A program made the position numbers and the translations under genes. A model generated the notes under the pieces. The model ran no database searches. It had not been told where the DNA came from and was given only the letters and a program-made list of their open reading frames with translations. A stretch of 64,000 bases of DNA from Cladopsammia gracilis (lineage: Eukaryota; Cnidaria; Anthozoa; Scleractinia; Dendrophylliidae): contig JAJGOT010000440.1 of NCBI GenBank assembly GCA_022457155.1, positions 1-64,000 on the forward strand, written 5' to 3'. Position 1 is the first letter of the stretch; each line of letters starts with the position of its first letter. This document shows, piece after piece, positions 11,795 through 24,500 of this stretch.

Positions 11795-11896
11795 ATGGCG
11801 AGATTCGGGGAGCTTTCGTCCCTAGAAATTCAACAAATGGTTGAAAATGCGACGCTGGCCAACACCAAAAGAGCCAAGTGTGTGTATAATTCATAA
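11795..11896 (+). pseudogene. N-terminal fragment resembling a Crypton-type recombinase ORF
   Basis: A 33-codon reading frame begins MARFGELSSLEIQQM and contains NTKRAK before ending at TAA 11894-11896. The start MARF-G...EI......NTK-A resembles the N-terminus of the tyrosine-recombinase-like ORFs (ZMYM2/QRICH1 relatives, Crypton-derived) common in cnidarian repeats. Nothing downstream continues it, so it would be a 5' remnant. The match rests on a short stretch and is tentative. Confidence 0.35.
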
Positions 11897-12058
11897 TAGT
11901 GTTCAAGCTTGCGCAATATTGACAAAGGCGTCACTTTCATTCATGAACTGTGTGATGTTGCAAGTTTCGCACGGTCAAATATATGTAAGCTTTTTTTAAA
12001 ATAAAATGCTTGTCGGTCATATTTTTTTCTTCAAACTGTTATCAATGTGTTGAATTAT

Positions 12059-12113
12059 AAAACTATTATAGCGCTCAAGTTTGCGTGATATCGCTTTCGC
12101 GCTATAATAGTTA
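12059..12113. repeat. Short hairpin beside the large inverted repeat
   Basis: AACTATTATAGCGC and its exact reverse complement flank a loop of about 26 bases. Confidence 0.75.
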
Positions 12114-12170
12114 AATATACACAAAAATAGGTACGCAATGCGTACAGAAGCGATGACGAGTTTCAACTTT

Positions 12171-13460
12171 CGATACAGTTTTCTGGAGACCATACCAACA
12201 TTTTTCAATCGGCTTTTAAGCGATCTTCTCCAAGTCAGATCAACGTGAAATTTTCACCACTAACGTGTTTTGAATTGAAGTTTGGCAAAATGTATTTTCT
12301 GGTAAAATCGATATTACCATGACAACGATAAACAAGAAACTTAGAAATCAGTCAAAGTGAAATTTAGCGCGTTTAAGATCTCGCATTGAAAATCCCACAT
12401 AGACATCTTAAAATATGTTATATGGCATATATATTTTGAAAGAATAAAAAAATTCTGTATGTTTGAATTAAAATAAATCGCAAGAACATTTTAAACCGTA
12501 CTTTTTGTATAGAAGTAATATATGAACCATGAGATTAACACTGGTTTCGTGAAATTACTTCCAAATAGTGTAATAATAGTTATGTAATGATAGGCTTAAT
12601 ATAGTGCACATGATCCTAACGTTAACAAACACGCGCGAGGCACGATTTGCGTGTAATAGATGCAAAGCAGATTACAATGAAATGTATTAAACATGGAGGA
12701 ATGTGGTGCGCATTGATTTGAAATCATTAGCATAAGTTAACAACTATGCCGAATTTGTAACGCCAACTATCGGCCACTTTGAACGTCGTCTTCATCTTTA
12801 AATTTCAAGGTGTTCTAATAAATCAATGCCAATGAAACTTAGAGATAATATTTTTCACATCACCAAGCATACGTAGTGATTTTTTTAAAACAATCCATCG
12901 AGCCGTTTCTGAGATTTTCGCAAAATCGATCGAAATCGAAAACTACTCAAAAATTACACACGGAGCGATGTTAGGAAAAATGGTAGTTCTCAAGATCGCA
13001 AAGGAGAAAGTACACAAAACTTTCCTGGCGTGCAAACATAACATTAAGCTACATTATGACACTATTTGGAAGTAATTTCACGAAACCAGTGTTAATCTCA
13101 TGGTTCATATATTACTTCTATACAAAAAGTACGGTTTAAAATGTTCTTGCGATTTATTTTAATTCAAACATACAGAATTTTTTTATTCTTTCAAAATATA
13201 TATGCCATATAACATATTTTAAGATGTCTATGTGGGATTTTCAATGCGAGATCTTAAACGCGCTAAATTTCACTTTGACTGATTTCTAAGTTTCTTGTTT
13301 ATCGTTGTCATGGTAATATCGATTTTACCAGAAAATACATTTTGCCAAACTTCAATTCAAAACACGTTAGTGGTGAAAATTTCACGTTGATCTGACTTGG
13401 AGAAGATCGCTTAAAAGCCGATTGAAAAATGTTGGTATGGTCTCCAGAAAACTGTATCGA
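12171..13460. repeat. Large near-perfect inverted repeat (two ~400-base arms)
   Basis: Left arm about 12171-12570 and right arm about 13060-13460 are reverse complements with essentially no differences seen. They are separated by about 490 bases. The arms end at CGATACAGTTTTCTGGAGAC and its complement. No ORF of note lies in arms or loop. Such identity implies recent formation or ongoing gene conversion. It could be a foldback transposon or an inverted duplication. Confidence 0.9.
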
Positions 13461-13464
13461 GCCA

Positions 13465-15640
13465 CCTTAAATCAATAGGTCTGGGGTGCTCTGATAAAAT
13501 CAGTGAATCACTCGATTTCAATGCGAAGTTCCACTAGAAAATTAAAGGGTCGGTGTGAAATGCAAATTTCGTTGTCTTTCAGTCAGTGTATGCTGTTGAC
13601 CAGAGCGTCCTATAAATGAAATTTGCCTGCTTAAGAGCGGCTGTCTGTAAATATCGAGAACTCGCCGTCAAAACTGAATTTTCGGATTTCTTCATATTTG
13701 GTCAGGGGAAACCCTTCGGTGACCTATTTATGAAAATTACATTCAAACTTTCCAAAAACTTTTCGTTTTCCAGAAATCCACCAAAAACTAAAATGCCGTG
13801 TTCAGGTCGCAGCCACCATTAAATTTGCCGAAATTTGTTGCATATTTAAATCGCTCGGAAAGAAAGACGCCTTAACGTATGGAAATGATTCTTTGCAGTT
13901 AAGTAGAATAACCCTTTGAGGACATAGTGATGTAAAAAGATTGGAAGAAGATACATTTTTACATGTCTTTTTGAAAGCCCAAACATTCCTACTTTCAGCA
14001 CTTTGGTAAACACTTGAAAATGAGGGAACTTCTCTGCCATAAATCTTGTCCTGGTACATCGAACTTTACAATGAAAGTTACAGCAGCAGAAAGCTATGTT
14101 ACTGTACTGCAACATATCGAAAATTTAGCTTGGGTAATTGAAAAGCCACCCGTTGAGAGAAGTAAACGCGTACTGAAGCAATTTTTCATGAATTTTCTTC
14201 AAAAGTTGAGAAAGTGAGTCACGCAAGCATAAGTCAGATTTTAAAACACATTTCAAATAGCTTATTGCGTATACCATTTTCTTGCTCTGGCAAAAATTCC
14301 TTGTTTGGAAACAAAATCTAGTGTTCTAATGAGCTTTTTTCGTTCTATATCCTGATAAAAATCAATTCTTGAGTAGGTGATAACTGGTCGCAAACGAGAA
14401 GGTCAAGTGTAGTGTTGACCTTTTTCTCTTTGCGCTGATGTCAACAACATGAAATGATTGAAACTATCTCAAGGGAAATTTGTTGCCCAAAGTACATCTT
14501 AAACATAGTAGCTTCCTTATTACAGGCGATAATTTCATAGATTTTAAAATCAGTTTTGGTAAGCGAAGTTGTACAAAGCAACCAAATTTCATAGCCACTG
14601 TGTCGACAACGTGCCGGCTGTTTGATTAGGTTTCTGAGTCACAACAGTAACTATCCGCGGCGCTGATCGGAAATCGAATTCCAGTTTGGCAAAAATTCGA
14701 GCAAAAGTATTCATCTGTACTAAATATTGTCCGCCAAAATTGAAACAATGTGATTTGAGATTCAACGAGAGAAATTTCCTCTTAGATTCAATCAATGAGT
14801 GCAATGTTTTTTTTTAATGTCAATCAGGTTTTCAAACCGAAGAACAACTGAAGTATATGCATCTCTTTAACTATTACAGTTACTACATGTTTTACAAACA
14901 AACCCCCACTCTTTGCTAAGCTACATGTATTTGCCATAAAAATTCTAACATAACAATCTGATGAAAACAGCAATGACGTTCGCTGACTAGTACAAAGACA
15001 TACCGACGGATGAAAATTTAGAAGATCCCAAAAGTGAACGGCATCAACTCTCTGTCTCATTTCACAAAACAACTCCTTTACACGGCATACCAGATATTTT
15101 GAAATCAACTCTTCTTTCCTTTTTCAGCTTTACTATGAAAGAAGTTGGATTGAAGTGAAAACGGGACAACCGTTCATCGTGTCACGCAACCAATAACCGT
15201 CGTGATTAGGGGAGAATGGGGAGAGAGCGTGAGAAAACACCGCCGCATGGCGGGAAAAAATAACTCTTATATTTAGAAAGTGGGAACCTCAAAATAATTT
15301 TCATGGCTCATCTGTGTTCTTGTTTAAACAACAGTTTTCCCAAAAATCGTGGCTTAGGGGATATGATAACGGCCATATGATAGTGATAATGGAGCAGGGG
15401 GGGGGGGGGTGGGGGTGGTGGGCGAGCATCTCGAAAACCAACGTACGTTCGCAGAAAAGAAAGCTATACTTTGGGAAAAAAGAGGGAGAAAACATACAAA
15501 ATTTAACTCTTGTTCGTTTTCCCTCTTTTGTCCACTTAACCTAGTACTGTTATCATTTTTTGATCGTGCCTTTTTTCGAGACCCTTCTGGCCCCAGGTAT
15601 CAGATGGTCCCTTTATGAAAACAAGTTAACTGTTTTTTTT
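13465..15640. other. Region with no recognised gene
   Basis: Only short ORFs of ordinary composition are present and none resembles a known family. A poly-G/GGT tract lies at 15395-15420 and T-rich sequence at 15629-15657. Confidence 0.6.
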
Positions 15641-16392
15641 TTGTTTTGTTTTTTTTGCAAAGACCACCGTAACGAAATACAAGCACCATATCCTGTAATA
15701 TAGCGAAACGGTTTGATAAAATAGGAAAGCTGATTCACCGTAGGAGTACTATATCTGTAACAAATATAACTAAGGCGATTCGCAGCGGGCGTGACGGATT
15801 CGTGACATGCCTTGCGCCGGTGTCGTCGTTTGCTGATTACGATTCCGTCAAACAGCAATGAAGGAAGCATACAAGTTAGCTACTAATAGATCTGAGTTAT
15901 CTGGCATGAAGGGAAAGAAAAAGTATGACTGAGGGCCAACGTAACAGTCCTGTTCTCCAGCAAGATGATAGAGTCTAAGTAGGTAATTCAAGGGAAACGA
16001 GGAGGCCCTGGCAAGTTACGACAATAGTGGAAGGACGCAATCTATCGGATAGTCAAAAATCTCTGCTAAACACAAACCCGAAAACGATAGCATGCAATAG
16101 CCATCGTTAGCACGTTTCTGTTTCTTCTTCTGCGTTGTTTCTCGGCATTATCCGAATGCTCGCCTGGACGAACCTCTGCCTTGGGTTTGACGAGGATGAT
16201 GGACTACATGATGTTGCCAACAAGGCAATACAGATAGATAAAGCCGAAAAGTAATTCACATGATAGATAGATATCCTCAGTATATTGCAACAGGGTAACC
16301 CATTTAGGTCATTCAGCTACGAGGCTGGTATCAAGAGGGGCCCTGCATGCATCATATACATCACATAGTAATACATGTATGGAGCTGATTGG

Positions 16393-16468
16393 TCGAGAAA
16401 GTGGCGCGAGATTTGTTAGCCAATCACAAAGCGTAGCAATGCAAAACCAAAAATCTCGCGCCACTTTC

Positions 16469-16501
<33 letters not shown>

Positions 16502-16655
16502 TGTCTTGCTCGCACGTGTTTCCCGCGCTTGGCGCCAGCTGCATGTAATTGCTCTTCGAGCTCTGATTGGTTCATTGGATTGTTTACGACTGCGGTGATT
16601 GGTCAGAGTAATTACTTTGGTTTTGATTTTACGACACTCAATTGAAAACCGCTCT
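16393..16655 (-). mobile_element. CCAAT-rich MITE family, copy 1
   Basis: One of six copies of a ~270-base element whose end reads GAGCGGTTTTCAATTGAGTG (reverse complement at 16636-16655). It carries several ATTGGTT/AACCAAT motifs, GGCGCGAGATTT and GCGTAGCAATGCAAAACCAA. In this copy and the one at 61169 the far end is inverted-duplicated. Confidence 0.8.
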
Positions 16656-16699
16656 AACTAAAAATATATGATTCCCCGAGAGCTTCATTCGACCTTTTT

Positions 16700-16941
16700 C
16701 TCACACGGAGGTTTTCCTGCGGGATCCGGAACAAGTTTGAAGAAGAACTGAATAGATTTGGCGAATGGGCAGCCATTGCGACAATCCAGGTTGCGAAAAT
16801 GATGTAGGGACACAACTTTGGACTGATGAGTCAGATGAGTGGGGAACGAAGGGGAAATGCATGCCACACTGGTTACAAATCGATCCACTGCTATCAGAAC
16901 CAGGCTCTATAAATCAACAAAAGGGTCGAGACATCTGGTAA
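16700..16941 (+). pseudogene. Unrecognised W-rich exon-like ORF, frame broken
   Basis: This is the counterpart of the open frame at 58590-58820. One base is missing (AAAATGATGTAGGG here against AAAATGAATGTAGGG there), which puts a stop in the middle. The copy at 61470-61702 has the same loss. The encoded pieces include GEWAAIATIQVAK and KCMPHWLQIDPLLSEPG. I do not recognise the family, and it may be non-coding. Confidence 0.3.
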
Positions 16942-18508
16942 GAAGGTGAAGCTTACATAAAGGCTGGCCAAGGCCGGACCACAGATAAGCCAGGAGTCCG
17001 CGTATTGACTCTGTTATTTTAAACATGTTTTCTCAAGGTTGGCGTTTTATAGACAATTATTCCAATGAAATAATTTCCATCCAAAGAAACAACAAGTATC
17101 AGGCAGTAAGCGAGGGTTTGCCCGATTTTATCCGCTGTAGGATTAGGATTCTTTAAAAGCAATAAAGTTTCATAAAGAAAACTATAAACCCTTCAAATGC
17201 AAAAACTGTTTCTCAATAGTCCAATTCTCATTATGGATTTTCTATGGTGAAGTATTCAACGACATTAAAATCCAATCCAATCTAATGAGCTCACGTGGGT
17301 TTAAATTGCGTTGCCCGCGACAAGCGGTCGCCGTCAACGCAAATTAAAGTGACATGAGTTATTTCGGTATCATAGAAACATATGACGTTTGATGAGTAAA
17401 TATATATCAAGAATTAGTGGTTTGTTTTGTAATATTGCTTGCACCTGTAAATTATGTTTTTATTAAAGGCAGTGCTTTACGCATAAAAACGACCTTATAC
17501 CCCGTAACTGTTTTGTTTCCGACACAGGCAACATTGCCGGGCGGTCTCTGTAAAAGCGGCCCACTGCACTTTGGGTAGGAAAAGAGTTTTTACTCAAACT
17601 TTAATCGGTAAACTATCTTGTGTCATAAGTAAACAAAACGACTTGAGTTTTTGGAAATTCGTCAAAATATATATCTTTAGAGCTCACAACAGTCAAAGAA
17701 GCAAGGCCTAAATTTAAGTGTGACCTGAGTCGAAAATCGTTTAAGCCTGTTTCAGCCTGTTTTATTTTTATTTTATTAAGTTTTAGGCAAAAATTCAGTT
17801 ATTTATTAATTACAATTCATGATAGTTAAGATGAGATTACAAGTAACTATAGAAGAAAAATAATACATTAAAATATATTGTAGTCCAGAAGTAGCTATAT
17901 GAGGTCCGCAAAAGAGTCCTAAACCCCATTCTAGGCGGACCCCCATTGCTCAAATAACTTTAAAAAGATTAATAAAAGATAAATAATTAATTACAATTAC
18001 AAGATACAATTAAAAACGGTATTAATCTAAAAATGCGCTTTAGATGTTCCAGGACAGTCAAGGGACAACACCTGGACAACACTTGTCATTTCTCGTTCGT
18101 TTTACTAAATCAACGATAAACTTTCATACAAATCCTTATATTTTGCCACTAAGTGGTCTGTTCGTGAGCCTGGTTCCCCGTGCTAGCTGAAACTCGAAGA
18201 GAAGAGGGAGGCGAGAGAGGAGGTGGTTGCGAAAGAGCATCTCGTACTGATAGAGTGCAGGCGTTTGTTTCTCGAAACTCCCGAAAAAACACACAGGAGA
18301 CAAAGAAACACACAAGCGAAGTAAGGTAGGCGATTTTTATTGAAATCTTGTTCATATTTTTTAGCTCCTAGAATGGACCGTTTTTTCTCATACAAATCCT
18401 TATAATTTCGCTCGTTTCCTGTGACACATATAGCTTGGGCTACCTGTGAGTGAATGTGGCTTTACCGAGGAAAGCTGGATCGAGTGAAAAAGGCGGTCAA
18501 ATTACAAA

Positions 18509-21500
18509 ATGGAGTCCTCGTCAGATGAATCAGAACCTTCTTATACGATTGTAAACAAACAGCTTCAAGACGTTATACGCTTTCAACACACGGCTTTAGC
18601 TAGAATGAAAGCCAAGGTAAGGGAGCAGTGCATCTGTGTATTATAATTTAGTCGATAAAGTTCGATCAAACTTCAGAAGCGTGCGAGTTTGAAAAATTAT
18701 TCAAGCTTCATTGATTTGGTCGTACAACAGAGTTAAATCGCTGTTAAAGTAGCTAAATCACGATAAAGTTTGAGTTTAATTATAACGCAATATGTGACCC
18801 CCCCCCCCCCAAAAAAAAAAAAGTCCATATTGAGATCTCGACAGATGACAATAAATATGTAATCAGCACCAATTCGTCAAACTTTAAAGTTCTATAAAAT
18901 CTCCATCTAATTAAAGCATGTAAAAACAGCCATTTCTTAAAGTGTTATTAACTCATGCGCATAGCGGCATGAGGTTAAACAATGGGCTCGGTTTTTCTTT
19001 GTGTCACGATTTTGCATGCAAATTTATGCACGCATATTTTAGTGTACGCGAACTCGCCCCGGCCTCCCCTAGAAAATTATTTTTGTCCCCTATTGTTATA
19101 AAAGGCTTCAGGAAGGTTAAACCAATCAGAATCCGTCTACTGAGCGCATGTCTGGATTTTAGGGGGGGGGGGGGGGGGGGGGCTCGGAGAAGATTCAGAT
19201 TTCAAACAAATATGGCTCCTTCTGTACTCTACACTTCAATTTTTCAGACGTTCATTTTCCATTACCAAAATGTAAACACGCCTTTTAAGACATCGAAATG
19301 GAAAGAAAAAGTCCTTAAGACGATTTGTATGCCTCTGAAGTGTCGGTTAGAGAGCTGAAAGCGATGGAATCTTCCTGTGATTTATAACAAAGCGGGACAT
19401 CTGGAAGCGCGACGCAGCAGACTTTACTAAGAATTTTCAAGCATTCCTGGAAAACTACGGTAAAAAAAATAACATTTTTGAATGTCCATTTACTTTGTAA
19501 GAAACATTTCATAGACTGTTTGTTCTTCGACATGTGCTAAAATTTGCTTGCGTTGCTGACACGGCTTCCTCGATGCGATAATTTAACGCATTTTGCTCTT
19601 GAGACTAAACTAACAGATATTTGAATAAAACGTTCAACTGAGAGAATTCGTTGTCCTTTTTCCTGTGTAAAGGCAAATTGCGATTAAACTTGCGATTAAA
19701 GGCAAATTGCGATTAAACTAGTAACTGAAATTAATAAGTTAGATGGCGCTTTCTAAAATAAAGTTTGCTTTCAAGATTTTTTGATTCGCGAAAACATTAT
19801 GCGAATCATCTTTACGGATAAGAATGGCATTCTATATACACAGGAAAAGTCGGAAAGTTTAGAAAACACTAGATATAAATAAAGCAGGTTGCAGAATTTA
19901 ATTATTATTTTGTGATGAATTCGTCCGCGCTGCAGTTAGGATAAATAAATCGCCAAGCCTTCCGGAAGCAGAAAATCACTGAATTCTGATAAGCGTTTAA
20001 CTCTTTTATTCAAGGGAAAGACATTTTCATTCAAGGAAATATGAGTTTCATTGAAACGTGTTGACCTTTAGAACAAATATTTTGGATTCATGATCATGAA
20101 TCGAATTACATTTCACACGAAATTTGCATATATGAAATCAAACAGGGGGGTCATGATGCGTCACGCAATATTTTTATTAAAATGTTTCACAGTTTTGACA
20201 TTATAAAAGCAGAATCTCCTGAATCCGATTACATGTATTTTTTTTTCATTATCTCAGATAAATTTAGAACTTCCAAAAATTTATTGGAAATCTGGGCAGG
20301 AGGAGGGGTCTCTGGGGCTTGGAAATACAGGTGGGAGGGAGGGGGGAGTCTAGCGGGTCAGGAAATCTGGGCGGAGGGGGAGGGGTCAAACAGTCTTGCC
20401 GTCCGACGGTTGGGGGAGGGGGGGGGGGTGGATTCTTTCTGGAATAACCCAATGAAATAGAAATAATTCACGGTTTGGGAAGTATTAGACTAGTGTGGGT
20501 TTGATAAGGAATCAACAAATTAAATATTCCAAGCGAGTACAGAAAAATTGGTAGCTTCAATCAACATGTCTTGTGTGATGATACAATGTGTGTCATGCAA
20601 AATTCGTTGACGGGGGAGGGGTGCGTGACCCGTTTAAGATAAACCGTAAAACTTTCTTACGCAAGCGCATGAGTGTAGGCTACAATAGTAGCCTCTTGTT
20701 TAATAGATAATTACTGAGGCTCGCAGCATTATTAGGTATATTGCAGGCAGGTGAGGGCGCAGCCCTCAGCTGCCTGCAATATACCTAATAATGCTGTGAG
20801 CCGAAGTAATTATCTATTATAATTACTGACTCTCATCAAAACCCATTGTTTTCTCTCTGCATTGTATCTTCGATTTTAGCCACCCCTTTGGCTGTTGTTT
20901 TCATTTTGAATACAGTTATAACAATGAAATTAGCACTTATTGTTGCTACGTATACAGTGTGGTGGCCATTACGTAACCCCCAAATCCTCAGTTGTTGTGA
21001 AGATTATTTAGCTAATGACAATTTATCCTCACAAAATCATATTGTTCTCCCTATACATTATATCCTCGATTTTAGCCGCCCCTTTGGCTGTTACATTGAT
21101 TTTGAATACAGCTATAACAATGAAATTAGCACTTCTTGTGACTACGTACACTATACAGTGCGGTGGCGATTACATAACCCTCAATTCCTCAGTTGTTGTG
21201 AGGATTATGTAACTACGATCATGTGTGAACATTAGTATTGAATTTATTTGTTGTTGACGAGAATGTTCACAAAAATTTGCATACTTTATAACCCAGAGTA
21301 CTCAGTCATTTTATTCAGTACCTAGCTCACTTGTTGGAAGCATGGAGGATTCATCGGAAGACGAATCAGCGATTTTTATCACGCAGAGTTCGCATCGGGG
21401 AGTGAATTTTTGCAGTACACCGAGGATATAAGTAAGACTAAACCTGGTAAAAACGGGCTAACTGCAATATTTAAAATATTGCAGTTAGTCTGTTTTAGCA

Positions 21501-24500
21501 CGTTTAGTATTACCCCTGATAATTTCCCTTGCTAACAAAAAGGACCGTCCCCGTTTTCCTCAGACACTTGGAATCAAAACTCCTAATCACGCTGCAATCG
21601 TTGATATAATGCAGAGAGAGAACAATAGGATTTGATGAGGATCAGTAATTATTAGGACATAGTCACAATTTAGCTCCCTAGTGTGACCAGTCAGCCAGTG
21701 TCACTGTGAATAGTGGTTTGTTTATGGCCTGTTAGCAGGCAGCCAGGTGATGTCGCAGCTCTTAGAAGGTCTCACACCATTGGCTTGCCACCCTTGGACC
21801 TAACAATAGGACAAACAACACAACAATGGACCCTAACCCTAAAAACAATAGCAGCTGTGTTTTACAAGGGCAATGAAAATAGAGGCTTCTGAGAGCTGTG
21901 ACGCTACCGAGGCTGCCTCGTGTGGGTGTTGTGTGAATGTGTTTGTCCAATGTCACATTAGACATGAGCTGCGAGCTTTGAGCTGGTGAGCAAGTAAACT
22001 GGCAAAGAGCTTGTGACAAAGAAAGGAGAAAATTCTCCCATGGAAATGTGTCGCTAGATAAAACATACTTGCAACAAAAGTTTACTGCAATGATTAGAGA
22101 AAATAGAATTGAGAATGATGTACTTTCTTCAACAATTATTTCAACAACATTTTTCACTGTTGCACAGTAACAGACATCGGTTGCTTACAGTAGATGACTT
22201 GGGGAGGGGGAGGGAGAGGGGATGACATAGCCTGTGGACTAAGAATTCAGTGTCGTTAAGCTTTCAAGATCCCCACCCAGCATGTCTACATGGATTGCAT
22301 GAGCATTAAAATAACTGTGCTCTTTGATGCAGGACTCATAAAACAAATTTTGCAATAAAGATGCTCCAGTGGTAAAAACAAAAACAAAGAATGGCACCAA
22401 AATTAATGTGTAGTTTTATTTTCACAAATATATACTTGCAAATAAAATTTGAAAGAATGAAATAAAATTGAGATATACAATATTTTATAACTGTCTAAAG
22501 CGTTGTGATAATTTGACCATGAGCCACCACCATGAGGTCATTTATACAGTTATTATAAAGAGAACACAACACACTAAGAGCTTAAGTTTGAAGCCTTAAA
22601 AAGAAATGTAATTTAATACACTGTATCTGTACAGTGCAGCTCAGAGATAAGTGAACCACGCAGACGCAAACCATGCGCACATTTAACGCGTATACGCAAT
22701 TGTCCAGATGCATCTAAATGTGCGCATGTTGTCTTTTCATTTTTATTTGTTATTCATTGCGATAAGTTTGCTTTGTTTGGTATTGTTGTGTAAAAGAAAA
22801 GAAATCTAGTGAATAAGAAGCCGCTGACAAGCATAAGCACGAGATAACAACTGATAGTAAACGCTATCATATTTCGAATCTTGCTCGAATCGCAAATACC
22901 GCCGATATAAATATCACGTCTTAAATCTTTCAAATATTTTGTCGATTGATCAAGATTTAAAACCGCTAAAAATAATTTTCACTTCTCGAGTCATCGAGAT
23001 TTCAAGCTACAATGTAGATCTGTGGAAAGGATGGTATCGCTCAAACCTTTTAGTTTAGCGAACTATACTGCGGGCTTCGCAGTCAGTAAGTAATCTGTCA
23101 CAAAACAGTTTTCGTCCGCGAAAGGACCGATAAAGAATCAAGAGCACGTGATCTTTTACTAAATTCATCTCAAAGCTACCTGTCAGGCCATTCAAAATTA
23201 CAATGAAATACCAACAATAGGAAATCAATGATCTAGCTCATACATACTAATGAGCTTGCTGAATGCGTGCATTTGGTGCGCGCCGTAATGCGCAGATGCA
23301 TGTGCACGCATTTATTTGACGCGTTATGCGCGAAAATTTTGGTTCGCTAATATCTCTGACCTGCACTGTATGCAAAATTATTAAATTATTATAAAATGAA
23401 ATCAGTCCTCTTGCATTGTATCTTATCCTCTTATCCTGTAACATTATGAAATGCATCGTCAAATTTCTATCACATGATCTGACCAATCATAACCTAGTAC
23501 CATGGAATGTCTACCGGTACATGTTTTATTGTCCCTCCTCCCCAAGTGTCACTTTTTTCTCCATGTAGCACTCAGGAGACATTGCGCTGTTACAAGATAA
23601 GGTGCACAAACTATAACTGATTAATTGATAATTCAAAATTAAAAATTAAATCATGCTTGTACTTTGTTTGCCTTAGATGTCAAGAAGAGATAACCATGTG
23701 TCACGTGAAGAGTATGACAAATTAGCAAGGGAGCTTGAGGTATGTCTACCTTATTGCATTATGAAAGCTTTAGCTACAAGGATTGAGGAGAAGAGTGCAA
23801 AGATATTACAGTACTACAACTTAGAATTAAGCCATAGATATGAAGTTGAGAAGTCTGGGAGCAAGGTAAACCACACATAATACATGTATCATATAATTAC
23901 CCATGTGTAGCCAAATATAATAAGCTTAACTATATGCTATAAAAGTAAAACTAAGGATAAACATAGAACACTGTTTGGTACATACTAACATAGGCGTACG
24001 GGCCGGGGGGGCTGGGGGGGCTGCAGCCCCCCCAAATTTTGGGCAACTCAGATTTTTTGGGCAGCAAAAGAAATTTGGGCAAAGCCAGTTTTTAAAGAAG
24101 TTTCCAAGTTTTTTTTTTCAAAGAGATAGATATTTTCTATTTTAACCTGAAGTCGGCGTCCATCGACAAGGTGCTGTCCGAGCTTGAGCTCAGGTTTAGC
24201 GGAAATGATCAGGAAATACTCTGCTGCTTTTGGAAATATCTGTCACAGTGAAATACCTGATAAAGAAAGCTTCTCCTGCGTTCCTAAATTTTACAAAATC
24301 GACGGCGAGATTTTCGGAAGCCGAGCAGAAAATGTACGCGAGTTTTCGTCGTGTGCGCGGATTAAGCTATATGACTGTTTCAGAAATGCTGGAGACAATG
24401 CACGAGAATGATCTATTTGATATGTTTCCAGAGTTTTCTAATGTGGTACATATCCTTGCAGTGATACCTGCTACGATCATTCAGTACGTTGCGCAGATTG

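Larger units (their letters stand above)
15750..18450 (+). repeat. ~2.8-kb duplicated block, copy 1
   Basis: It aligns in order with 57505-60600 and, from about 16390, with 61165-63990. It contains a W-rich possible exon (about 16700-16940), a GGTCCGCAAAAGAGTCC stretch near 17902 and the sequence that leads into the SPATA24 leader. Copies differ by a few percent with indels. Confidence 0.9.
18290..23510 (+). repeat. Segmental duplication 1, copy B
   Basis: Counterpart of 266-2890 with a 2.7-kb insertion at 18951-21650 and small indels (for example extra bases near 22580). After about 23510 it continues into SPATA24 exon 2, whereas copy A switches to the tandem array. Confidence 0.9.

Noticed and set aside
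20182..20460. Glycine- and proline-rich ORFs on both strands
   Set aside because: They are products of the G-rich tract.
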